DNA of 64,000 bases from Craterostigma plantagineum (Eukaryota; Streptophyta; Magnoliopsida; Lamiales; Linderniaceae), in contig JAPQWV010000018.1 in assembly GCA_027422505.1 (NCBI GenBank), positions 17,316,001 through 17,380,000 on the forward strand, in the 5' to 3' direction. The position numbers and the translations under genes are program-made. The notes below the pieces were generated by a model that was not told where the DNA came from, made no database searches, and saw nothing but the letters and a program-made list of their open reading frames with translations. Of the stretch, positions 1 through 12,499 are shown one piece after another; position 1 is the stretch's first letter; each line of letters starts with the position of its first letter.

Positions 1-350
1 ACTACCCAGTAAAACTAAAACCCGTTTTCACCCTTATCCACCTGGATAAGTTCTCCTCTCACTATTTCTCTCTCACTGCACTTCCCACTTGATTTGGGAT
101 GATAATAACTGAAGAATCTTCAGCCTATTTATAGATGTCTTCAGCTCTTCTGGACCGCTCGAAACTGGTGGCCAGGAATTCGCCACGTCGCTCAGTTCTT
201 ATGGACCGCTTGAAAACGGTGGCTAGAAATCCGTCGCGTCGTCCTTTAATACGAACCGTTCATTTATTATATATAAAATAATATTACAATAAAATATTAT
301 AATATTATTTATTTATTTTTTTCTTGTGGCTGGACGGCACCCAACAAGTT
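1..350 (-). mobile_element. LTR fragment (Copia-like), cut by window start
   Basis: The first 150 bases follow the same order of motifs as the LTRs at 23244-23763 and 25402-25888. These are a run like CACCCTTATCCAC, a CT-rich tract, a TTTGGGATG block and a TATTTATAG/TTTTATAG box read on this strand. It is therefore probably part of a related LTR lying on the minus strand. A plausible end is the CCCAACA near 350. No partner LTR, primer site or target duplication is visible, so it may be a solo LTR or a remnant. Confidence 0.4.
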
Positions 351-366
351 TCTAGCCACCTTACAC

Positions 367-376
367 CTTTTATAAT
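367..376. repeat. LINE target-site duplication, left copy
   Basis: CTTTTATAAT here is identical to 2996-3005 on the other side of the LINE. It directly abuts the A-tail, as target-primed reverse transcription predicts. Confidence 0.75.
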
Positions 377-2995
377 TTTTTTTCCAACGAAAGCTCGATA
401 TCTCATTCATCGAAATGTTAAATACAATGGCTAATCAGCCAAGATGGTCCCTCTGGTGAACAACATGCATACCAGTAGGGACAAAGGCTCAATAAACGAG
501 CACCACAAACACTACTAGTAATCGCTGAACAAAAAAAACAAAACTAAAAGGTCAGGTACACCAAGCAAAAGGGTAAGCAACACCAAGCAGGAACAGGCAA
601 AAGGAAACTGGTCATGTTGCAAGACAAAAAGAAGACTCAAAGGTGCACACCAACAGCTTACCACTGAAACTTGAAATCCCTAGTAAAATGTATGATGTGT
701 ACCACTCTTTGTCAAACTGCTTCTTTCATAGCCAGCTTGTTAAAGATGAGTTGAGGCCCTCGAATGCACTGATCAACCCCAAGGCAATCCTACACTCTCA
801 AACCAGCCAAAAGAAAAGGAAATCCTAAAAGGAACCGTGTACCAATGACCGAAATCAGATTAAGTACATGTAATAAACTCAGTCCATTCAGCCACAGCTT
901 GCTTTACAGTGACCAATTCTGAAGTCTTCTCACCATTAAAAACCCATAAATTTCGAGTCTTCCAAAGCATCCATAAGATATAAACTGAAAGTTGAATTCG
1001 ATCAATGATTTTTTTGTGATCATCTGCAGAGCAAATCGACAACCACCAGTTTCTGAATTTAAAGTCTCTCTCATGAATTCCGTTCCACTCCACGGGGCTG
1101 ATTTTCCAAACTGTTTGCGCCCTCTCACAAAAGAAGAAAATGTGTTCCAAATGTTCATAATCCTCACCACACCAGCTACACACGGGGTTAACTTTGATTC
1201 CTTTCTTAATCAAGTTACATTTGGTGGGTAGGGTATCATGCAAGGCCTTCCACAAAAAGTGCTTGAGCTTGTTCTTGATCTTCAATTTCCATGGCAGCTG
1301 CCACATTTTTGTCAAAGCTTGCCCTCGTTACTGCTTTCCACAATCCCTTCCCTCAGCCTTTGATTCCACATGATAGCCTTGTATGCGGATCTGACACTGA
1401 ACTTCTTATTCTTCTCCAAACCCCAAATTAGCATATCTTTTGGCCCAGAATTTTCGAGTGGAATCTCTTCAATAATTTCGGCCACTTCATTCGACACTAA
1501 AGATCTGATGACATTCGAATTCCAGGTGGTTCCATCCTCATTGATAAGTTCTCTTACCCAAGTAAAGGTATACGCACTTTCGTTGATAGCAGTAGGAATA
1601 AATCCAGGGATATTTTGCAGCCAAGGTGAGCTCCAAATCTTGATGTCCTTTCCATTCCCAATCTAAAATCTGACCCCATTCCTAAGTACATAAAGAGCTT
1701 GAAACCACGATTTTCAGAGCCATGATGCTGATGCGGGGCAGATGCTTGCAAAAGGTCCGTCGATGGGAAATATTTAGCTTTGAGAATTTTCGACATAAGG
1801 CTATTAGGTTGCACAATGAGCCTCCACAGTTGCTTCCCAATCAAGGCATCATTAAATTTTTGCAAGTCATGAAATCCAAGCCCAACATCAGCTTTAGCTA
1901 ATGTTAAGTTTGTCCAGGCTTTCCAATGGGGTTTGGGATTGTCGCCTCCATTAAGTCCCCACCAAAGGTTAGATGCCACAGAAACAATTTTTTTACATAT
2001 TCCAACTGGAAGTTTAAAGCATGACATGGCAAAAACAGGCATGGCATTAATAACAGATTTCAGGAGAACTTCTTTACCCGCGTTGTTGAGGAATGTGTTT
2101 TTCCAGCTGCAAAGTCTACTTTTAACAGCCACCAAGATGTAGTTGAAAGTCTCAAATTTAGATCTTCCAATTCCCAAAGGCAATCCAAGATATTTTGATC
2201 TATATTGCTCTTTGATCCCAGAGAGAGCACGACATGCCCCTTCCCTAACCTCCGCAACCGTATTCTTGCTAAAAAAGACCGTGATTTCTCTAAATTAATA
2301 ACTTGTCCTGAGGCAGCTCCATAGCGCTCAAGCAATCCTCTAATGATCTCAGCCTGTTGGACCGAAGCTTCACAAAACAGTAAATAATCGTCAGCAAAAA
2401 GCAATTGAGTAATAATGGGTCCTCCTCTGCAAATCCTAAGGCCTTGATAGATTCCTGAGTGAGCAGCTTGTGTGATGAGATTAGAGGAAGCTTTTGAAAT
2501 GATCAGGAACAAAAAGGGGGACAATGGATCACCTTGTCTAATTCCTCTAGAAGGCGTCAAAAGTCCACTAGGCGAGCCATTGAGATTGAAAGAGAAAGAA
2601 GTAGTGCTAATGCATGTAGAAATCCACCCAATGAACCTTTTATCAAAACCCATCTTAGAAAGAACTTTCGCAAGAAATCCCCACTCAACTCTATCGTATG
2701 CCTTCGCCATATCAAGTTTAAGGGCCATAAAACTCTTTCCTCTACTCCTAAGACTATTAAGGTAATGAAGACACTCATGAGCGACAACCACATTATCGAG
2801 AATCTGTCGACCTTGAATGAAAGCAGCTTGGCTCAAGTTAATACACTCTTGAAGACAAGGGCGTAGTCTCTCGGCAATAATTTTAGATATGATCATGCGA
2901 CATTATATAAACTAATAGGTCTATAGTGCGAAATGTGTGAAGGTTTTCTAATCTTGGGAATGAGTGTAATGAGCGTGTGGTTAAGGTTTCTACAA
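377..2995 (-). mobile_element. 5'-truncated L1-type LINE (non-LTR retrotransposon)
   Basis: Minus-strand reading frames encode the end of a LINE ORF2. The reverse transcriptase core (about 3000-2060) has the motifs AFIQGRQI, AYDRVEW, RGIRQGDPLSP and FADDYLLF. A connecting region follows (2183-1554), then a zf-RVT domain (1315-860) with CSWCGEDYEHLEHIFFFC. The homology breaks into at least four frames, at about 2893, 2250, 1560 and 1315, so it is dead. The endonuclease domain and 5' half are missing. The 3' end is an A-rich tail, seen as T8 at 376-383. A 10-bp direct repeat CTTTTATAAT flanks it, which is the expected target duplication. Confidence 0.85.
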
Positions 2996-3005
2996 CTTTT
3001 ATAAT
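2996..3005. repeat. LINE target-site duplication, right copy
   Basis: Second copy of CTTTTATAAT. LINE homology (a frame reading LITLIPKIRKPSHISHYRPIS) starts immediately inside it, fixing the 5' truncation point. Confidence 0.75.
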
Positions 3006-3008
3006 AAA

Positions 3009-3303
3009 CTAGTACTTTTGGCACACCTTAGTGTGCAAAAATATAATATTGATTTTATTGGCCGAATTTAATAAATTATACTGAAAATAGAATGAGGTGG
3101 TTATTATGAGTTTTAAAGCTACATCGTTTAATAAGTTTTTTTTATAATTGATATACTAAAAATAGAATGAGGTGATTATTAAGATTTAATATTATTTTTA
3201 TTTTTTAATAGTAATTAAAGTAGAAAAAATTTGATTAGTCAATTTTGACAGACCAATTTACAGTTTTTATATATTAGGCCTAGGCTCTTTATATTAGTAT
3301 AGA
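3009..3303 (-). mobile_element. short non-autonomous Helitron
   Basis: Read on the minus strand, this 295-bp AT-rich stretch begins A|TCTATACTAATATAAAG, the usual plant Helitron 5' end. It finishes with the hairpin GCACAC-TAAG-GTGTGC (3036-3021), eight bases, then CTAG|T. Insertion between A and T without target duplication fits the family. There is no coding capacity. The LINE inserted four bases beyond its 3' end. Confidence 0.75.
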
Positions 3304-3449
3304 TAATATATTATTTTTCATTGCAATTATTGCAATTAAACCCTTACTAGTTTTTGTAATCCTTATAGCTCCCTTTTCACATTTTAGTTTTACTTTTAGA
3401 CGGACGCAAATAGATTCATGAACTTTGTTTTCTGTTATTATGGTCCTTA

Positions 3450-4168
3450 GAGAATCTCCAACCGGACACCAAAACGCATAATTTGAGGTAAATTTACTCC
3501 AATCGAACGCCAAAACTGAACGCAAAATGCGTTTGCTACATTCTCTCTCCTGGTTAAACCCATCTTTGCTTTTGGGCAGTTATGATGCGTTGTATCTTTT
3601 TTAATTTACATTGAAGTCGTCAATTTTATTCACTCTCGAATTTGAGTCCGAAAAGCCACGAGTTTGGGCAGAAAAGACATGATCCGTCCATATTGCAAAT
3701 TCGTCAGACTGAAAAGGTCATAAAGCTGAAGTTTGCAGAAAGGTATTACATAGACTCGTCTAGTTAATGCAATCCGTGTGACATATAAACCTTTTCAGAA
3801 AAAGCAAATGGGTTTGTATTAAATAAACCTTTTATATGTAAATAATATTATTATGATGTTATTGGTTATGTAGTTTATTTTGTATCTCTCCTGTATATAT
3901 TTATGCGTTAATCTACGCTTTATATGTATAATGTATATTATTAACCATATTAAATTTTTATGATTAAATTAAAACAATATTTGTAGTTTAATTTGTAAAG
4001 TTATAAAATATGTAGATAGTATTGAAATTTGTAAAAATTAGTTGAAGTGAATATTACAAAATAGTCTATCGAGTTTGAGAATGAGTTGATCGGTTGGAGA
4101 AGAATTACTGTATTTTGAGTTTGAGTATGCGTTTGAGTTTGAGAATGCTTTCTCGATTGGAGATGGTC
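3450..4168. mobile_element. Harbinger/Tourist-type MITE, copy 1 of tandem pair
   Basis: Left end GAGAATCTCCAACCGG and right end CGATTGGAGATGGTC are imperfect terminal inverted repeats. The interior holds mirrored GCGTTTGAGTTTGAGAATGCG-like blocks near both ends. TTA at 3447-3449 precedes it and TTA at 4798-4800 follows the pair, the TSD expected for PIF/Harbinger elements. It encodes nothing. Confidence 0.7.
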
Positions 4169-4169
4169 T

Positions 4170-4797
4170 GAGCATCTCCAATCGAACACCAAAACGCATA
4201 ATTTGAGGTAAATTTACCCCAATCGAACATCAAAACTAATCACAAAATGCGTATCGTACACCCTCTCTCCTCAAAACAACGCATCTATGCGTTTGAATAC
4301 GGTTATTTGCGATTGATATTGGTTAATTGCACTGACATACTTTATTTTTCCATATTATCTTTTTATAGTGTGTCTGAAGAAAGAACCAATAAAAAGACGT
4401 CACGTTTGTACTATTTCTTCTGGGTCACAAGTGATTAACAAGAACGACGGCTTTTCATTGATAACTATTATTTTTTATTCACTCTCTTTCTGTTACACAC
4501 ATTAATCGATGTTATACACGCATGTTATTTGCTTCTCTATCTTCTTCTCAAGTTAATCGAGCTTGTATAATGATATTTATTATTAATTTTATTAATATTT
4601 TTTTATTAATCTAAAATAATAGTCTAATTTGCAAAATTGTAAAATTGTGGGTAAATTTGTAACAACCTGTGGAAATGAATATTACAAAATAGTGTTTTGA
4701 GTTTGAGAATGCGTTGAATGGTTGGAGAGAAATTACTGCATTTTGAATTTGAGTATGCGTTTGAGTTTGAAAATGCGTTTCTCGGTTGGAGATGGTC
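4170..4797. mobile_element. Harbinger/Tourist-type MITE, copy 2 of tandem pair
   Basis: Same family as the preceding copy: left end GAGCATCTCCAATCGAACAC, right end CTCGGTTGGAGATGGTC, then TTA. The two copies share about 100 well-matched bases at each end and differ in the middle. Only one base separates them, so either one inserted into the other's TSD or they moved together. Confidence 0.7.
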
Positions 4798-4800
4798 TTA

Positions 4801-5643
4801 ATCTTTCGCCTTACCGCAAATAAAACTCGCTATTTTCCGTAAATGGTGGTCTAATTAAGAATGACGTCGTTTGGGAATCCCCGAACCCACTAAAATTTCT
4901 ACTTGTTCTTTTAACCTTCCTCGATCAATCGCGCTAGTTGATTTAGTATTTGGCGGGTGGTAAGTTGAATTTCATGAGTTTAACTTTTGTGGATTCAATT
5001 GACTAATGTCTGTGTGTTTGATCATATGCCGATGCTTTAAATTAGTTTTCCCCAACGTTGATGCTATCATATGGGTGTCTTGATTTTTTGCTTCTGCGCT
5101 TGATCGTTCAGTGCGATGAATAGCTTGATTTAGACATTGAATTGTTTTAATGTATATGGGTAGCTTGGTTTACGCGTAACTTTAGCGTTTCTGGTGAATT
5201 GTGAGTGTGATAGCTGAAATGGATTAATGGTTTTGTGATGACTGTGAAGGTTGTGACTTCAGTTATCAGTTTTGTGATTTGATTGCATTAGGGACTGGCA
5301 ATGTGTGTTCCAGAAGTAAATTATCATTCATCCGTCTTCCTTTTGTTTGGCTTATAAAGTTGAGGGCTTCATTGTTGTGTTGCACAAAGCCTACTGATTT
5401 TTGTTACGGTAAATTGCGACAGTTCTGCATTGTGAGTTGGTATAATGTAAATTTCTGTGGAAAAAATTTGTTCTGACGATGCCATGTCGGCTATTGTCAT
5501 CCTTCTTCTTACAAGTTATTCTTCATGTTTGTTTTGTAGGAGGCGTGTCCTTCTTTGAGTTGCTTATTATGCTTTTTGCCTTGTGGGTTGGCACGGCGGA
5601 AGTCTAATTTTGTGGAAACACGTTATTTTTACTCTAAATAAAG
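4801..5643 (+). promoter_or_regulatory. probable 5' flank and 5' leader of the HAC pseudogene
   Basis: No gene is visible here. The stretch leads into the HAC start at 5644. It contains T-rich, intron-like sequence and a TTTTGTAG acceptor-like site near 5540, so it probably held the promoter and a 5'-UTR intron of the once-functional gene. No core promoter element can be assigned with confidence. Confidence 0.35.
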
Positions 5644-6766
5644 ATGAATTTACAGGCTCGTCATTCAGGGCAGATCTCCAGACAAGTACGGAACCAGTCT
5701 GGTCCTGGCCTGCCTCAGCAAACTAACAGTACCATGCCGCAAATGCAGAATCGCAGGATTCGTAGTGGTGATTACATGTTGCAGCGCCAGTATATGCAAG
5801 AAAAGATGTAATAAATATCCTTCTTTTCAGCTTGGAGACGGACTGTAAATTGATGATTGATTTTGTGTTTGCGGCTTGGAGTTTCTTACTAAGCGCCGCC
5901 AAAACCCACATGAAGGGCCCGCGAAAAGAATGATCGATATAGTGAAACATTTAGAAGAAGTTGTGCAAGAATGCTAAGTCAACGGTATCTTGATCGTATC
6001 TTTACTTTTTCGAAATGCTGTTCTTTTAGTAGAGGGTGTTCATAAATTCGCTGTGCTCATTTCGAGTAAAAAATTTTTGGAGTAGGATTAGGTTTCGAAA
6101 ATTTTTAGACGATGGAGTAGTTGGGCATGCATGTAACTTGATGAGCTATTTGTATTTTAGGAAGCCCAAAAATATAAAAACCTTATATTCGGCATAATCA
6201 GCAATAATTTGTATTCCTGGAGGATCATCTAAACATTGATACTCTGGAAAGCCCTTTGCTTAATCTCATCTTACAAATGAGCACTCAAAACCAGCGTTTT
6301 CAACATGCTAATGTTTCTGCTGCTAGTACAATGATTCCAACACCTGGGCTTCAACAAACCTCGCATTCAAGTCTCACAGGGACGCCATCTGTGGAGAACT
6401 CTCTTCTTGGGAACAATAGCTTGAACACGTCCACTGTCGCTGGGAGATTCATGCCCAAGGTGAATGGATCTCTGGGGGCTGTTCGTGACGATTCTTTCAG
6501 TGGTAGGCTTAGTCTGTACTCTCTAATATCTGAATTGAGAGGGTGAATTTTTGTATTTTACCCATCTCACCTGTTTTTCCCTTTTCAGGAATATTGGCTG
6601 GTGCTTTCCAACATTCTTCATCTTCTTTGTCGGGAAATTCAGGGGGAAATAACATGTTGCCATTGACGGGTGTGCAGAGAATGACTAGTTAAATGGTCAC
6701 TACACCGGGTTTTAATAATTCTAACAATAGCGCAGGTCACACGCAGTCATTTGTGAATTCAGCATT
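5644..6766 (+). pseudogene. HAC: HAC pseudogene, N-terminal exons
   Basis: The ATG at 5644 opens MNLQARHSGQISRQV, the start typical of plant HAC1-like proteins. A donor at about 5806 follows QEK. The next exon gives EFLTKRRQNPHEGPAKRMID and then slips frame after HLEEV. The exon from about 6203 reads DHLNIDTLESPLLNL and continues to SGRFMPK-like sequence at 6510. The exon from 6590 carries an in-frame TAA where a Gln codon is expected. The block ends where the Copia 5' LTR begins, and the reading resumes at 12505. Confidence 0.8.
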
Positions 6767-6949
6767 CGTTAGAAGAATGGGTCTATTATAAACCTATCTT
6801 TGAATGGGTCTATCTTTGAATGGATATTAGTAGCTATTATTTAGGAGATTAAATCTCTTGTATTGTTAGGGCTCGCATGTATAAATAAATGGGCTGCTCA
6901 TTGTTTGAAATAATACTACAGAAAAGGTATTGTTCCCCTATCTTTTACA
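6767..6949 (+). repeat. 5' LTR of Copia element
   Basis: 183 bp, starting CGTTAGAAG (mutated from TGTTAGAAG) and ending TCTTTTACA. Differs from the 3' LTR at its first base, at AAATAAATG versus AAATACATG, and at CATTGTTTG versus CATTATTTG. Confidence 0.93.
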
Positions 6950-6993
6950 TGGTATCAGAGCCATAGGGCATCGATCAATAAAAGTGTATCCTC

Positions 6994-9900
6994 ATGGCAT
7001 CTTCCTCAAACACATCAGAAGGAGAGAGTGCATTAACAGGAAACACAGGAAACAATAATTATGGGGAATTGCAGAATATTCAAATTGCTCATCGACTCAA
7101 TGGGAAGAATTTCTTGAAGTGGTCTCAACTTGTCAAAACCTTCTTGAAGGGAAAAGGAAAGCTGAACCATCTTCTTAAACCAGCGCCGGATGCATCAGAT
7201 GCGAGCTTTAGTGCCTGGGATATAGAAGACTCCATGGTGATGTCGTGGTTATGGAATTCAATGACGCCGGAAATCAGTGACACTTTGATGTTTCTGAACA
7301 GCGCAAAGGAGATTTGGGATACCATTCCCACGACATATTCGAAGGTGAATGACGCTGCACAAATCTACGAGATCAAGGTAAAAGTGGCAACAACTAAACA
7401 AGGAAATAGGACAATCACTGAGTATGCAAATTCTCCTTTTAACTTATTGGCAGGAGATTGATCATTATCAGTGTATTCAAATGAAGTGTACCGAGGATGC
7501 TGTTATGCTAAAAAAGTTCGTGGAGAAAGAAAGAACCTATGAGTTCCTAGCTGGTTTGAATGCTGAATTTGATTCTGTAAGAATTCAAATACTTGGGAAA
7601 TCAGAGCTACCGTCTCTAAATGAATCAATCTCACTCATTCGTGGAGAAGAAGGAAGAAGAAACGTGATGTTGGAACCACAATCTATGGAAACCTCAGCTT
7701 TGGTATCAATGAATCAACAGAAGCAGTCCCCAACAGTGACGCAGCCGCAGCCCACTCCATATAGAAAGCACTTCAATCCCACAAAATCGGATGACAAGGA
7801 TTCCCTCTGGTGTAACTATTGCAAGAAGCCCAGGCACACCATTGAAAGCTGCTGGAAACTACATGGAAAGCCACCATAGGTAGGACAACATAAAGGAAAG
7901 AGCCGTGCATATATGGCAGATTTGCAACAAACACATGAGCATGCCTCAAATTTTCCTAATGTTGCTGAACTCAAGGAGGAGATCGAAAGACTTCGTGATA
8001 TGATTGGGTCATCTCAAAAGGCTGCTGAAACAGGTACTTGCACCTTAGCTGCCAAAGGTATGCCCTCTAAATGTTTTGCTCTCAGTGCTTCAAACAAACT
8101 ATCTCCAACCTCATGGATTATAGAATCAGGAGCCACAAACCATATGACCTATTCCTATCATAAATTCACCTCTTACACTCCTTGTCCTAGTAACAAAAAG
8201 ATTATTATAGCTGATGGAACATTCACAACCGTTGCTGGTCAGGGAGATATCTTTATAAATAAACATCTCACCCTTAAAAATGTCCTCCATGTACCCCATT
8301 TATTTGCCAACCTAATATCAGTTGACAAGCTCACAAAAGATTCCAATTGCAAAGTCATTTTCTGCTCATTGTTTTCCAAGTTTCAGGAACAGGACACGAT
8401 GAGGATGATTGGACTTGCTAAGGGAAAGGATGGCTTATATCTACTTGAAGAACCTGATGGCCAAATAAACAGAGAGAAGATTCCATCTTCATCCCTCACT
8501 GTTGAGACTTTTCAATCAAGTAAAGATCATATTTTGAACCATCATCTTAGATTAGGACACCCCTCCTTTAGAACTCTTAGAGTCATGTTTCCTTCATTAT
8601 TTAAAGATGTTTCTTTTGAAATTTTTCATTGCGAGACATGTGAATTTGCAAAACATAGACGCGTCTCATTTCCAGCTAGCAATAAAAGGTGTCATTCTCC
8701 ATTCACACTAATCCATAGTGATGTATGGGGGCCATAAAAAATCTCTAATATCTCTGGTGCAAGATGGTTTGTTACTTTTATTGATGACTGCACTAGAGTT
8801 ACTTGGTTATATCTGTTAAAAAATAAATCAGACCTTATTGAAATATTCCCAGTTTTCTTTAACATGATCAAAAACCAGTTCAATATTACCATAAAAAGAT
8901 TTCGGTCAGACAATGCAAAAGATTATTTCAATCATTCCCTATCAGCCTTTTTTGAGAAAAATGGAATTTTACACGAGTCCTCCTGCGTTTGTACACCCCA
9001 ACAGAATGGGGTGGCTGAGAGAAAAGTCATTTATTGTCTACTGCTCGAGCTTTATTATTTCAAAATAAGGTCCCAAAACACTATTGGGGGGAGGCTGTTT
9101 TAACAGCAACTCATCTTATCAGGCTGCCATCGCAGAGCCTCAGTTTTAAAAGTCCAGTTCAACTACTCAAAGAATTTTTCCCTGATTTTAGTATATCAAA
9201 TGGTCTTACCCCAAGGATATTTGGGTGTCTCTTTTGTTCATATTCACTCGGGACAGAGAAGTAAACTTGATCCTCGTGCCATCAAATGTGTATTCCTAGG
9301 ATATTCCTCTACTCAAAAAGGTTATAAATGTTATCACCCTCAAACTAGGAAATTTTATGTCTCAGCCGATGTCACTTTTGTGGAAAAACTATCCTATTTT
9401 AGTGGTGAGCGTCTTGAACCCGTGGATAAGGAAGAAGATTGGTTTCTTCTTGATCTTCCTAAATCTTCTAACTCTCATTCTATTATTGAAAAGTCTCAAT
9501 CAGAGGTGGTGAAGGAGAATCACTCGAGGTTTATTGCACCATTGAAGGTATATTCAAGAAGAAAGAAGCCAGCTCTACCTGAACAACTCCCTGTCACCGA
9601 GTCAAGTCCTGAACTTGAAGCTGAACAACCAGAACCACAAAACCTAGCTGAACAACCAGAACCACAAAACCTCGAGTCTCCAACCCATGATTCTGCCCCA
9701 GCCCATAGGTCCGCCACACAACCAGAAATTTCAGACCATGATATCCCTATTGCACTTAGGAAGGGAAAGAGAACATGCACTGAACATCCTTTACACCTCT
9801 TTCTGAGTTACCAAAATCTTTCACCATCCTATAAAGCCTTTCTCACAAACCTAAACAGTATTCCCATACCTAAAGACCTATCTGAAGCAATGAGAAATAA

Positions 9901-11333
9901 AAACTGGAGGGATGCAATGAACGTTGAGTTGCAGGCGCTTGAAAAAAACAACACTTGGGATATAACCAGATTGCCAGAAGGGAAGAAAACAGTGGGCTGC
10001 AGATGGGTGTTCACAATGAAATACAACTCAGATGGCTCTCTCGAAAGGTATAAAGCAAGGTTAGTAGCAAAGGGGTATACTAAAAAATATAGAGTAGATT
10101 ATTTGGAAACATTTGCTCCGGTGGCTAAAATGAACACGGTGAGAATCCTATTATCTTTAGCTGCTAACTTTGATTGGAAATTGCATCAATTTGATGTCAA
10201 GAATGCCTTTTTACATGGGGAATTGGAGGAGGAAATATACATGGATATACCTCCTGGATTTGAGCACAAGATGGGATCTAACAGTGTTTGCAGGTTAAAG
10301 AAATCTTTGTATGGCTTAAAGCAATCACCTAGGGCTTGGTTTGGCCGGTTCACAAAGGTAATGCTAGGAATGAAGTACAAGCAGAGTCAAGGTTATCACA
10401 CCCTCTTCACACATCATTCTATCACTGGAAGATAACAACACTATTGGTCTATGTTGACGACATTATTGTCACTGGAGATGATGAGGAAGAAGTGGCCAGA
10501 TTAAGGCAGTGCCTAATAAAAGAGTTTGACATCAAACAGCTTGGAAGACTACAATACTTTCTGGGAATTGAAGTTGCATACTCTAAGGCTGGTATTTTCA
10601 TATCTCAACAGAAATATATTGTCGACCTTCTAAGTGAGACCGGAAGATTAGGAAGTAAACCGGTGGATACACCCATGGAGTTTAATCATAAGCTTGGAGA
10701 TGCGGTTGACGACGAACCAGTGGATAAAAGTTCTTATCGGAGACTGGTTGGGAAGCTTATTTATTTATCACACACTAGACCTGATATAGCTTATGCGGTG
10801 AGTGTGGTACGTCAGTTCTTGCACAATCCTAAAGGGGTACACTTGAATGCAGTATACAAAATTCTTCAGTACTTAAAGGGGACTCCAGGCATGGGGCTAT
10901 TGTACCAGAAGAGTTCAGAAGTATCACTCCAAGCCTTTACGAATGCAGATTATGCAGGAAGTGTCACAGATAGGAGGTCAACATCGGGCTACTGTACCTT
11001 CTTGTGTGGAAACTTGGTGACTTGGAGGAGTAAGAAAAAAAATGTGGTAGCTCGATCAAGTGCTGAGGTTGAGTTCAGAGCCATGGCATTGGGAATATGT
11101 GAACTTCTATGGGTAAAGATCATCTTAGAGGACTTAAGGATTAAGTGGAAAGGGCCTATGAAGCTATATTGTGACAACAAATCTGCCATTAGTATAGCTC
11201 ACAATCCAGTTCAACATGATCGAACCAAACATGTTGAAGTTGACCGGCACTTCATCAAGGAGAAAATTGACAGTGGCTTGATCTGCACACCATTTGTGCA
11301 ATCAAGTGAGCAACTAGCAGATGTGTTGACTAA
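6994..11333 (+). pseudogene. Copia gag-pol, non-functional
   Basis: Gag (UBN2 type) starts MASSSNTSEGES at 6994 and shifts frame near 7440. A CCHC knuckle, CNYCKKPRHTIESC, lies at 7811-7852, with a TAG stop at 7877. The protease motif reads ESGATNHM where DSGA is needed. The GAG-pre-integrase motif is HHLRLGHPS. The integrase core has a TAA after HSDVWGP (8735), then FIDDCTR, FRSDNAKDY and PQQNGVAERK, with more frame breaks near 9050 and 9240. RT has KARLVAKGY, FDVKNAFLHGELEEEIYM, a break near 10430, and an intact YVDD (10450-10461). RNase H reads TNADYAGS, with Asn replacing the first catalytic Asp. The frame ends in LTK, where the MITE interrupts it. Confidence 0.9.
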
Positions 11334-12234
11334 GTGGTCGTTTGGTTAACGGGTTTATTATTAGGAGGGTTTAAATAAGTAATGGTTTATATAAAACAAA
11401 TAGTGGGTATAAATAAAATGCGTGTTTGGTTAGTGGGTTTAAACGAAGTATTTATGTTTGGATAAACATGGGTTTAATAAATGGATGGTTGATAAAAATA
11501 CATTTATACCCTCCTAATTAGACCACACGTACAAAAAAATAACAAATTTCAACAGCAAGGGAGGTAAATGAAAATCCGTCAACAACACCATATACTTACG
11601 TAAATTCTTATCATCGCATCACATGTTCTTAATTGGAAAAAAAAATTGAAAAAAAGAGAACAAATATGGCAATCGAACATAATGGAAAAGAAAATTGAAA
11701 AAAGAGAGAAGATCGACTCAAATATGGCAATCACAGAAACGAATATTGCCATTGAGCATAATTAACATCAATAAAAACTCCATCGAATGCGACCCATATA
11801 TACCCAAATGCCAAGTTAAATAAGCTAAACTAAATTAATGGAAATTGCAAAAGCTTGTGAAATCGCAGATCAAGAATAGAAGAGAAAGTGAGAAAATTAA
11901 CTCCACTACAATAAAGAGATTCTACCTTGCTTGACAACTAGAAATTCGAAAGTTACAGGAACACAAAAAAAATAATGAAGACAGTTGCTGAGAAATGAGA
12001 ATTGGGGATCAAAAATTTGAGAGTGACGTGCCCAAGTGTTAGTGGGGATAATATTGTAAAATAAATTGTGGGTTTTTAATAACCTACCTCAAGGGTGAGT
12101 TATTTTAAACCTATACACATGGGTTTAAAGTTAATATAAATAAACCATAGGTTTATTTAAACATAGTTACCAAACATATCAACATTGGATAAACCTATGT
12201 TTATAATTACTAAACCATGTAACCAAACGAGGGC
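11334..12234. mobile_element. Harbinger-type MITE nested in the Copia element
   Basis: 901 bp with ends GTGGTCGTTTGGTT and AACCAAACGAGGGC (inverted repeats), flanked by TAA (11331-11333) and TAT (12235-12237, one mismatch). Removing it and one TSD rejoins the pol frame as LTK-GLPEKP, confirming the boundaries. It is non-coding and AT-rich. A second copy is at 31692-32665. Confidence 0.88.
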
Positions 12235-12316
12235 TATAGGGTTACCAGAAAAACCCATCACAAACTAGTCAGCAAGCTGGGAATGAATAACATCCACGCA
12301 CCAGCTTGAGGGGGAC

Positions 12317-12499
12317 TGTTAGAAGAATGGGTCTATTATAAACCTATCTTTGAATGGGTCTATCTTTGAATGGATATTAGTAGCTATTATTTAGGAGATT
12401 AAATCTCTTGTATTGTTAGGGCTCGCATGTATAAATACATGGGCTGCTCATTATTTGAAATAATACTACAGAAAAGGTATTGTTCCCCTATCTTTTACA
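12317..12499 (+). repeat. 3' LTR of Copia element
   Basis: 183 bp, TGTTAGAAG to TCTTTTACA, followed directly by the GCATT target duplication and then HAC coding sequence. Three mismatches in 183 bases imply a young insertion, on the order of a million years at usual plant rates. Confidence 0.93.

Larger units (their letters stand above)
6767..12499 (+). mobile_element. degenerate Ty1/Copia LTR retrotransposon inside HAC exon
   Basis: LTRs of 183 bp (6767-6949 and 12317-12499) differ at three positions. The first base of the 5' LTR is C instead of T. GCATT at 6762-6766 and 12500-12504 is the 5-bp target duplication. A primer site TGGTATCAGAGCC (initiator tRNA-Met type) follows the 5' LTR, and the polypurine tract GCTTGAGGGGGAC (12304-12316) precedes the 3' LTR. 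The interior has gag-protease-integrase-RT-RNase H in Copia order. It is interrupted at 11334-12234 by a Harbinger MITE. Confidence 0.95.
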
